Shown here piece after piece: positions 1-9,308 of a stretch of DNA of 33,172 bases. Below the pieces are notes generated by a model, which saw only the letters and a program-made list of their open reading frames with translations, made no database searches and was not told where the DNA came from. Source of the DNA: Ichthyophonus hoferi (lineage: Eukaryota; Opisthokonta; Ichthyosporea; Ichthyophonida; Ichthyophonidae); contig NAOQ01000266.1 of the NCBI GenBank assembly GCA_002751075.1, positions 2,456 through 35,627 of the forward strand. The letters are read 5' to 3'. Made by a program: the position numbers and the translations under genes. Position 1 is the stretch's first letter; each line of letters starts with the position of its first letter.

Positions 1-664
1 GAATCCAATTCAGCATATGCCGCTATTGATTCCAATCGTAAGACATGCTCCCTAACTGCAAGTAGCCAAAATCCATGGTGGAGTGTTGACCTGGGTACCG
101 ATGTTAACTTCCAAGGGCTTCAGGTATTTTGCTGGAACAAATATTTATATACATTCCTAATTATTGGCATACAAATTGCAAATGGCATTGGTTCATTTGT
201 TTTTTAGTGACTTCTCTTGGCTTGTTATATTGTGAAATCTCTAAATTTGGAGTTTTTTTCTTCTTCACATTATTGACTATAGTCACACTACATATAGAGA
301 TGTTTTGGCGACATCTGGTTATTGTACATATGTTTTAGTGTATCTACGTTTGACACCTTTTAAATAATAATTCTTTCCACAGATATACCAGAATAGTGAT
401 TATCCTATAGAAGAGAACGACATTGTGGTTAGCATGGATGGAATTATCCTGGATGATACAAATTGTGGCCCTAGAAAAGTGTTTAGTCAGGGCACGTTGT
501 GGTATTATTGCACTAGAAAATCTTCAACTGGCGATAATATTATATCTGTAACTGGCAAAGTACTAAGGATTGAACAACGTGGTTATGGAGCTCTTTCTAT
601 GTGCGGTGTATACATGACGGGAAGCTCAAAGAGTGGAAGTAAGTTGACCACTGTATCCTGTTAA
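1..664 (+). CDS. F-type lectin (fucolectin domain), 3' part, two exons
   Basis: Two exons join in phase 0. Exon 1 is 1-123 (donor GTATTT at 124; the 5' end is cut by the window) and exon 2 is 383-664 (acceptor TTCTTTCCACAG, stop TAA). They give 134 residues that cover most of one F-type lectin domain. The visible hallmarks are A-x-D-S-N-R near the start, the NPWWSVDLG core (about residues 25-33), the CGP near the middle of exon 2 and the closing LSMCGVYMTG strand. F-type lectins are secreted fucose-binding beta-sandwich proteins used in animal innate recognition and gamete or cell adhesion. The usual R-x-D fucose contact, expected just after the intron, reads QNSD, so the arginine appears to be replaced and sugar specificity may differ. 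The upstream exons (signal peptide, possibly more domains) are outside the window. I saw no clear poly(A) signal nearby. Confidence 0.85.
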
Positions 665-1540
665 TAGTTCTCTGCCGGTAGGCAGAGATTGTTGTTTAAA
701 CACTTTCTCAACAATAACTAAAAACTGATAACCAATAGTTAAATAATATGTTCACTTGCATTACTGGTACTAGCATGATTTTATATATTTTTGCATATGC
801 AAGCCCCACTCAAAGACAAATTAAGGCGTGGTACACAAAATTAATTGACAGTATTTATTTAGGTATGATGCCTGTTATGGGACCGTTAGTGTATATACAT
901 GTGTTGAGTTGCCTATATAGCTGTATATGACTTTCTATTAGCAGCTCCTGTCAGTATGTAAAGATTTATTTTTACACATTTCTTCAAAAATAATTTAGTG
1001 CATATTCATATTTAATACTAAGATATATTAGTTTTTTTATTCTGTGTTTGGCCTTTGATTTATTCAATTTCCCATTCTAACCATAGCCCTTTCACACTCT
1101 TAGCGGCTCTCAATATGGACCCCAAGAAAGGGGTCTGGTCTACATAAGATTATCAAGTGTAATCTAAAACGTCAGGTTGTTGGTATTAGAAGTTGACCAG
1201 TAGTCAAGAGCCTCTAAATCTGATGGATATGGGGATATAAATTAATGGAAAGCATGATAATTAATAATATTGCATATTATCTACATTAGATTAAAACCCC
1301 AAAAACAAAATAAAATTCCCAATTATGCTCTGAATATATCATAATTGTTCATCCAATCATAACCCATTGTTAGCATTAATCATGTTCTCTCATAGGTTGG
1401 AAAGTTATTTTATTATCATTGATTTAAAAAAGTTGAACCAATAATTAGAGAGCTAATCATGTAAATTTAGTATTAATCTACATGATTAGTAAAATAAAAC
1501 TAAAATGTCTAATAATAATAGACATACATTAATAGTAACA
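665..1540. other. AT-rich intergenic region
   Basis: I see no gene here. It holds the 3' flank of the lectin gene and one perfect 11-bp inverted repeat (1453-1463 with 1479-1489, 15-nt loop) that could form a hairpin. The short open frames lack family resemblance and splice context. Confidence 0.5.
1453..1489. repeat. Perfect 11-bp inverted repeat (hairpin)
   Basis: CTAATCATGTA at 1453-1463 is matched by its reverse complement at 1479-1489 across a 15-nt loop. It could be a small cruciform or the remnant of a miniature inverted-repeat element; no target-site duplication is evident. Confidence 0.5.
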
Positions 1541-1541
1541 G

Positions 1542-1599
<58 letters not shown>
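1542..1599. repeat. (TAA)n microsatellite
   Basis: About 19 uninterrupted TAA units. The antisense poly-leucine open frame over it is an artefact of the repeat. Confidence 0.95.
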
Positions 1600-2388
1600 T
1601 CGTACGAGTAGTATTATTAATAATAACAGGATTGCTATTAGTATTAATAATAATATCAATCCAAATTATAATGTTAACAATAACATTGGCAACATCGTTT
1701 AGTAACCGTCCTAACAATAAGCAGTAACCAGGTAATCTTTACCAATTCACACTTCCTTTCTGTTGTTACTGTGATTTCAACCGCTACACAAAAGAAAATA
1801 TAGATCATAGTCGGATGAGAAAGTGTTTGGTGTTAGATTTACATTATCAACTAAAAGAGGGACACCCATTGTGAATATATATCTGTTACGCTTTATATTT
1901 ATGTTATTTAATTGGCATGTTAGTTTTTAACATATATATATATATAATGGAATCAACTTTCATCTAATTATTTTCACCATACACTATCTTTTTTCTTTCT
2001 ATTCATTATTAATTTTATTATTATTATTCTTTTAGTATATCAACCAAACTATATATACATACGCATACACACCCATGTATACATGTAATATAAACATAAA
2101 ATATAATTATCACATTATATATTTCTCAAGAAAACTATATCAAACGATAATGCTTCTTCCTAAGTATATAATAGCAATATATATATATATACTATCCTAT
2201 AGTAATACTATATTAATTTTATATATATTCCCCTAGAGTTCAAAATAAGCTCTTTGAGGGTGGAATATTGTCATTAGCTGAGCCAGCCACAATAGCAGTG
2301 ATTCAGGTAGCACAAATACCAACAAATATAATAAACCCCGTTAATCTAGGAAGATTACTAATTACTTTATCGCTGTCTTACGGGTTTA

Positions 2389-2602
2389 GTTTATTATTGT
2401 ATTATATGGTTTATTATTGTCTTATATGGATGGGCTATCATTGTATAATATAGTTTATTATTGTATTATACAGTTAATTATTGTACTATATGTTTTATTA
2501 TTGTTTTGAAAAGTTCATTATTGTATTTTATATTTTATTATTGTATTATATGGGTTATTTTTGTTTTATAGAGTTTATTATTGCATTATATGGTTTAATA
2601 TT
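2389..2602. repeat. Degenerate 20-bp tandem array, about 10-11 copies
   Basis: The unit is approximately GTTTATTATTGTATTATATG, repeated head to tail with point differences and one unit about 4 bp longer. It is a minisatellite in gene-poor DNA with no coding potential that I can support. Confidence 0.85.
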
Positions 2603-3545
2603 CATTTTTTTTATTTATGATATCATTTTTTGTTTATTCTTTCCAGTCAAATTCTAATAATGTGATAAGATTTAGTCACCAATAGAATACACATGACAAT
2701 CTGCTAAAAAATCATTAACCCTGAATGAGCACAGCTCAAATTGATTTTGTTGATACATAATGTGCAAGCATTTACATTAGTGAATCAGCTAATAAATCTT
2801 TCCGATAAAAAAACAGTAGTATAATCTTATCGAAACAAGATCAGACATTCCTAGTTGGTCTCTATTATCTTTCACGAATTATACTAGCCAATAAGAATAT
2901 TTATGATTGGTTCCATTTAGATTATTGAACACATAAAAAGAAAGAAAAAACGCCCGCTGTAAAATGAAGTTTTAAAGAAATCAACAATTAATAATAAATG
3001 ACCCACTCACAAATACGTGGTATCAATAGAAAAATATAAAGTTTTTGTAAATGTACACAAAAATACTTTGCATTTAATTATATATATGTAGTTGTTGTAA
3101 TGTCTAACCCACCACTAAAAAATCCCTTTTTAAGCGTTAAGTGCGATTTACGCCCGTGATTTGATATCTATAAATATGTATTCACGATTATATTAGGACA
3201 TTTAAATACACATACATACATTAGTGACTGTATGCTTCTCTATAAATAAATACTCGCATATTCGTAAGAACTATCCTACTTGTTAAAGTATATTATACTT
3301 CAATTTATTAATTAATCATAATTAAACAGCAATATCTGTTCAAATGAATCAATGACCACATTATTTCCGTATTTGGAATTTGATACACATGCTATATTTA
3401 TTCTCTTATGATTTATGCGGTTAGTCGGTATCCATGACTATGAACTTTATTTACACTAATTGTATTGTGACATTTATTGCATTTTATGGACTACTTTATT
3501 ATTGGTTCTAATTATGATTTCACATGCTACAGAAAAATATATATA
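2603..3545. other. Intergenic region, no gene seen
   Basis: AT-rich sequence without a supportable gene. A stretch near 3001-3110 resembles one near 5020-5130 in the same orientation; the core around ACTTTGCA-TTAATTA is the clearest part. The two stretches lie on either side of the copia relic but are not its recognised LTR. Confidence 0.4.
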
Positions 3546-3790
3546 TGTTGGATCTATCAGTGAAAAACTCCTGGCTGAGCTGTAGACCAATCGGTATATT
3601 AATTAATTATATCAAGATAAATTTTATCACATAAAATTATCTATTTATAAGTATTGCATCCCTAGTTTTCTTGAGTCTCCAATTAATTAAAACTAGATGA
3701 AATTGACCAAGTAAATAGTACAGTACGTGGTTAGTCACTCAGTAATCATTAATTTAAAATATATTCAATTAATAGCTTGACTTTACAACA
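3546..3790 (-). repeat. Putative 3' LTR of the copia relic
   Basis: The segment begins TGTTG and ends CAACA, the 5-bp terminal inverted repeat typical of copia LTRs. It abuts the purine-rich tract on the side facing the pol remnants. The 245-bp length is reasonable for a copia LTR. The assignment rests on the termini and position only, because I did not find a second copy. Confidence 0.5.
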
Positions 3791-4510
3791 CCCCCACATC
3801 TCTATATATTTATTGAGATCTTACCCTAGTTATGTAGAATTTATCGAGCACCCTGGAATGAACTCGATTGGGGTTGGCTGTGTCCAGAGCTGCTAAGATC
3901 CATTGCTAGACCAATGCAGACTGCTTAAGACCATGCAATGATATCTCGATCTTGCATACACTGCTCACAAAATTAGAATCCATAACTCCCTCAGGCTGGT
4001 ATATAATGATCTTCTCGGCTAGCTTACCGTTTAGAAATTGTAGGATGAAGCCACTACTAGGAGGACTCGTATGGACATAAAAGGCCACAAGTGTGATCTA
4101 TGTCAAATTAGTCTAAGTTGGAACATTAATGGTTGCCCAGAGCGTCGAGCCGGGAGTTGCACATGTGGATCTCCTCTACTAGCTTACCGTTTTAATATGC
4201 TCCTACTACGTCTAGTTGGGCCGGTTCTAAATTGTGGGCTTAAGCCACTGCCTGCTAGGAGAATCCATATGGTGGTTAAAGAGCATATATGAATTCTTTC
4301 TCAAAGTAGTCCATAATGGATGCATTTTTCTTATTCTGCAAGAACGAAGTACCTTGAGGGTAAAAACTGCAGTTGCTATACTCTTGTTCCAAAAACATTC
4401 TGGTAGATCGCTTTCCACCAAGGATCCTCTTACTATAGTGAATAAAGTTCGGTTTAGACACCCACTCATTCCGTTTAGTTCGGAATAGTAAGGAATAATT
4501 TTTCATCCTA
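3546..4510 (-). mobile_element. Ty1/copia-type LTR retrotransposon fossil
   Basis: This is an old, broken and incomplete copia-type element lying on the minus strand. Integrase C-terminal similarity is seen at about 4470-4230 (the NRTL...R.....LPECFW...A.A motif region) and reverse-transcriptase similarity at about 4088-3906 (FLNG-L...I...QPEG and LHGLKQS motifs), in the order expected for copia. It is followed by a purine-rich tract (minus-strand TGTGGGGG, next to 3791) and then a putative LTR. No partner LTR was recognised and the reading is interrupted several times, so it is ancient and inactive. Confidence 0.75.
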
Positions 4511-6860
4511 ATATAATGTGTCGTGCCGACGCAATAAGATGAAGAAGATACAACTTTGCAATTTCTTCTGGAGCTGGGATGAATATAAGGCTACTATAAA
4601 AAATATCCAACGATGGTACCAAACCAGAGATAGGTAAGTAATAAAACTGGCATACGATTGCTTTCTGAAGAGTAGAAAGATGTGGCGATGTATGATCTTA
4701 ATATTTTGTGTCGCTGATATAAGCAGTACAGCAAAGCAATCTTCTAGCATACTGCCTAAACAATATGTTAGTTAGCAAGATCGATAACCATTGATGAATA
4801 CGTGGCTCAAGAAAATAGGTAGATCAATAATCTTGGCTCAAGATTAGTTGGTTGCATAGTAATTTAATTTCATGTTTTAATTGGATAATATGTTTAAACC
4901 TGATAGATTGATTTGTCAACAGACATTTGCAAGTAGTTACCAATGAGGTAGCTGGCTAAAGAGCCATTCTAGAAAGGATATCAGTATAAATGTAAATTAT
5001 AGCACCTAATAAAGAAAGGATCCGCTCATATATGCACGGTGATGAGTAGCAAAGATACGAAGTTCTCGTAATACACACAAATACTTTGCACTTAATTATG
5101 TATATATGACAATTACACCATTATTGGAATATTGAGTCCACCGTTAGCACTCACATGCGATAATTAGTATGCAGATCCTTCGCTCATTCAGAAATCAAAG
5201 AACTGCATACTAACATTAGATGGTGACAATAGTTTACATCTACCTAGTAATATAGCACCATTTACTAATTGTACACATTGTGCCATAAGCACTATCGCAC
5301 CTAAGTGAACTAAAGTAGGAACTCCTTCTTCAGTAATAGCTAAACATAATCGTAATAGTAGATCAAACCAATTAGCTATTATTAATGCTAGTACAGAAAT
5401 CTCAACCATCGATTACGAAAAACAATTGGAGATCCCGAGGAACTGTGGACTAGGCAACATAACTCCCACAAACTCTTATACAATTGTACAGTATAATGAA
5501 TGGAGTTCAGCCTTCCCTATATTAAGGAGGAAATGATAGAGAATACAGAGTAATGAGGGATAATGTCATGCATACTCATAAGCTTTGGCCAGAAAACACT
5601 TTTTTCGCTGTTGGTATGGTATATGCGGATTAAATGGAGCCTAGTATGGTTTATACAGTGTGTGATAGAAACATCATGATATTTCATAAAATCTGAGACA
5701 TAATTCAAACTGGAATTCTCGTTTTACACCAAATATAACTCTGGGATTTCAATTGCATCGCTAATATCTGACTTGTAACTATTTTATTTTCACTTTCCCG
5801 TATACAGTATTTTGTATTCATCTTGAGTAATGTTATTTTTAAGAATGTTTATTTTTATTATAATCGGCATAGGACTAGGACAAATTTGAAGTATCGTTTC
5901 AAAATGTGTGGTGAAATTTTAGACTATATTTTTATTATATAAAAAATACACTGCAACTATAATATGTTGTTTCAATGACGCAAACGTACATAAGTTTGCA
6001 GGAAGAATATTTCCTATGAAAACCCGAGCTATGCAATGTGTGGTGATATTAAAGTACTAGCCGATCATGCGTGTGACGGAATAGATTGAATATTCAAAAC
6101 GGGGATTTAGTCAGTTGTTTAAATTTTATCTCAACACCCGAGAATCTTGGTATAATAGGTTATTTTTTAATGATAGGGTGGCAGAAAACACAATAAACTA
6201 TATGGAGAACGCATAAAAAATTGTAGTCTCGGATGACATTCTGAGCTTTGTTGTTGGGAAAAAGCCAGAAGAAACAGACATGTTCTCCAAGGTATTAAAA
6301 TGAGATCTGAGCAGTGACATAAAGTGTAATAATTAAAAATAATACTAAATTTGGCCTAATAATAAATAAAAAACGAATATTTCCATTAATTTAAATTTTT
6401 ACATAAAACAATTTTTAATTTTTTCTTTATTCTGTTTTTCTTATCTCCATTATTTGTGGTATGTTAATTGCAACATAAACAGATGGTTGATTTTGATAAA
6501 CATTACACCAATCAAAATCGCGTGCGCCAGTGTCGTGTGCTTTTCATAAAAAGGTGAATATAATGATTTTATTGTAAGCCTAAAACCGTGCTATTCCCAA
6601 CTTCATTTTCATATATTAATACCATTATTACTTAACGGAAATAAAAAAATTATGTGCGTAAGCCTTTTATCCTTAAAGAATAACTATCTCTAGCTGTGCA
6701 TTTCCGCTATCCCGGGATCAACGGGGAACTTGGAATGTTAGTATAATCAACGAATATCCAATTAAAGTGAAATACATAAATCTGTTTTCATCTCCTTGGC
6801 TTATGAATAAAACTTCAAATCTTGTTATGACAAATTAGGGATTTAAAGCATTCTTCCGAG
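4511..6860. other. Gene-poor region, no supportable gene
   Basis: AT-rich sequence with only short, unremarkable open frames. 5020-5130 partly repeats 3001-3110. One short minus-strand frame at about 5188-5409 has faint copia RNase H flavour, but I do not consider it firm. Confidence 0.4.
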
Positions 6861-6868
6861 TATAAATA
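6861..6868 (+). promoter_or_regulatory. TATA box of the cysteine-repeat gene
   Basis: TATAAATA lies about 49 bp before the first ATG (6910) and 73 bp before the preferred ATG (6934). With a normal 25-30 bp spacing, transcription would start near 6890-6900. A good TATA box suits a strongly or inducibly expressed secreted product. Confidence 0.7.
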
Positions 6869-6933
6869 TCGATCGAATATCAAAGCATTAACACCAAAAC
6901 TACCATTATATGACAACAAAACTAGACAAAAAT

Positions 6934-7485
6934 ATGAAGATCTCCATCGCTATATTTACTGCCCTTGTAGTCGTAGTTTCCACTGTTTTCGCTTGGGAAG
7001 ACTGCAAAGACTATTGCTACTGCCCATACGGATATGCAGAGAAACATTGCAAGACCAAAAAGGGCTCTACAATGGAATGTTCAAAGTCCTACTGTTGCAA
7101 ACCATGGTCTAGCTATGTTAAGTGCAAGGACATGGTTGACTGTGACTACGGCTACAAGAGGGATAGGTGTAAGCCTCGTTATGGATCTAAGCAGGAATGC
7201 ACTGAGAAGTATTGCTGCAAAAAGCCAAAATCGTCGTTTGTTTATTGCAAGGATGTATGTTCCTGTCCTAATGGCTACAAGAACGATAAGTGCAAGCCAC
7301 GCTACGGTTCCAAATATTATTGTTCTGACAAGTATTGCTGTAAATCTTCTTTTACAACCTGTGATGAGGAAGTATATTGTGCTGACTACAAGACTGACCC
7401 TAAGACCCATGGAATAATGCGCTGCAAACCCGATGATTCCTCTAGTTCTGTATATTGTGATAAAAGCACCTGCTGTAGCTATTGA
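6934..7485 (+). CDS. Secreted protein with four tandem cysteine-rich repeats
   Basis: Intronless gene. The preferred start at 6934 gives a 183-residue protein with a clean signal peptide (residues 1-20, MKISIAIFTALVVVV core, likely cut after VFA). An in-frame ATG at 6910 would add eight residues. The mature protein is four repeats of the form C-x5-C-x8-C-x9-C-x4-CC at residues 24-55, 64-95, 105-136 and 143-181. In the fourth, the middle spacings are 14 and 10. Repeats 1 and 3 each carry one extra cysteine in the same register (C28 and C109), making 26 cysteines in all. It is rich in Lys and Tyr and basic. Repeats 2 and 3 share CKPRYGSK, yet seven of those eight codons differ synonymously, which indicates old duplication under protein-level selection. 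I do not recognise the family; an extracellular disulfide-knotted effector, antimicrobial or matrix protein is possible. Confidence 0.88.
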   Translation: MKISIAIFTALVVVVSTVFAWEDCKDYCYCPYGYAEKHCKTKKGSTMECSKSYCCKPWSSYVKCKDMVDCDYGYKRDRCKPRYGSKQECTEKYCCKKPKSSFVYCKDVCSCPNGYKNDKCKPRYGSKYYCSDKYCCKSSFTTCDEEVYCADYKTDPKTHGIMRCKPDDSSSSVYCDKSTCCSY

Positions 7486-7704
7486 AACAATAATAGACAC
7501 CAAAATCGGTGGTTTGGCTTATCATTACCTCAATGTAGGTTAAGTTGTATAAGTTTCATTATATTCTTCTATGTTCATTAAAGTGGAACAACCTTCTTAT
7601 AGAGACTTTGACTAGTTTACTCAATTGTACGGTTGTTATGCTATTGTTAATCCTCTAAGGCGGGGAGATCTTTAGCTACTCTTCATATCACTTTAATACC
7701 ATTA

Positions 7705-7710
7705 AATAAA
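7705..7710 (+). terminator. Poly(A) signal of the cysteine-repeat gene
   Basis: AATAAA about 220 bp after the stop codon and the first canonical signal downstream, giving a plausible 3' UTR of about 240 nt. Confidence 0.65.
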
Positions 7711-8775
7711 GATTTAAAAACCTTAAATATCGTTGCCGTTTTGGTTAATCCCATTTTGTTTTATTATGGTTGTTGTCTCCATCAGAATAATTTATGTAAT
7801 TGGCTCTATGGAATGCCGGCATATTATCATTTATTCTGTTTGTAGTTGCCTTACGAAATTCGGAGGTAGATTGGTACATTTAATCCAACATTCTGCACAT
7901 GAAGAGACTGCAACAAAACACATTTTCAATTTATTGTCATTTAAATTTGGCCACGTGTGTCCCTCATTGTAAAGACTGTCCCGCATCCAATCACTCCAAT
8001 CAAAATTAAATTCTTCCCAGATCGATCTATGTCAACCATTCAGCCGTGAGTGAGCCACCAAAAAAATATAAATTTACAATAGACTATAAACCCCCATCTT
8101 TTACATATATCTAGATACAAAAAATAAAAATACAAACACTTATAAATAAATATAAATGTATGCATATCTATAATTGAATATACTTTTATTGCATTTAGAG
8201 AACCAGTAGTTTTCATCTTACTACCTTTTCTGATGTTATATAATTAAAATTATAGGTGACAGAAGATCTCAATGCCATGTGCGCTATGGGGTCCATCTAA
8301 TGATTTCACGGCTGTCCTCGCCTTTTATAATGGGCAATTTAAACATAACTTATATATACTTGTATTTGTATTTATATTTGGTTGTTGTATCTCCATCGTA
8401 CACTCAAGAGTATATTAGGCTGTCCGCACAAATACATCAACCATATTTACCACTCTCAAATATCCTATGCGATATTTTTTCATATTGTTATATCTTATTC
8501 AATCTTTTATTATTTTGTTCTTTTTTGCTTCCGTACACATTGAAGTGATATAATACGGAATATTCGTATACAAATATTTGCATATTTTTATAACTTCTAA
8601 AACTACTAGCATTTCCTACTCTCTGATTTAATCCTGCATACTTTCCCTTTAAAATCATATTTAAGCTAAGACATGTAGATTTGGTTTCTTTCACTCCTGA
8701 AGAACGGGTATCGTCCCTTTACTCAATAAAGACAACTATAACCATAAGCATAAACCATATCGTCCAGACAAAACT
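7711..8775. other. Intergenic region
   Basis: AT-rich sequence between the cysteine-repeat gene and the proposed first exon of the PPR gene. No gene or clear promoter element was recognised. Confidence 0.4.
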
Positions 8776-9267
8776 ATGCCACTTTCAACTACTATTGCTA
8801 GGCTGAAGGGTGCAATAGTGGCCAGAGACCTCAGCATAGCGTGTGTAGCAATGATACTGTCACCTAAAGGAATGGAACCAATATATCCACAGCTTGGACT
8901 GTGTAGGTGGCTGTCAATGAATAGCACTTCATTGAGTTGTAGTTTTTTTATGGAATAAACATATACGTGTACACACATATATATAGGGCCAATGACGTTG
9001 AGGATAGTCAGACATGTCTGTAGTATGGAGAGGGTAGCAGATGCGTGGTATATATGTTATAAGAAAGAGAAGGAGATGATGGAAGCAAGACACAAACAAA
9101 TGGTTGTATATAGATAAGGGGATGTGTGGTGGTGGTGGTGAAAATAGCGCATGTTATCGTAGTTACACACACACATTAAAGGACGGCATGCATATATCAA
9201 GAGTTGATATGCATTATACACTATTATATAGAAAGATTCTTGATCAATACCTAAGCTATGCATCATA

Positions 9268-9308
<41 letters not shown>

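Noticed and set aside
1529-1717. Poly-leucine minus-strand frame
   Set aside because: Translation of the (TAA)n microsatellite.
5188-5409. Faint copia RNase H resemblance on the minus strand
   Set aside because: Too weak, and its position relative to the integrase and RT remnants does not fit one element.
7034-7503. Overlapping frames on both strands of the cysteine-repeat gene (127 and 140 residues)
   Set aside because: Shadows of the real gene: no signal peptide logic, no repeat conservation, and codon-level selection favours the cysteine frame.
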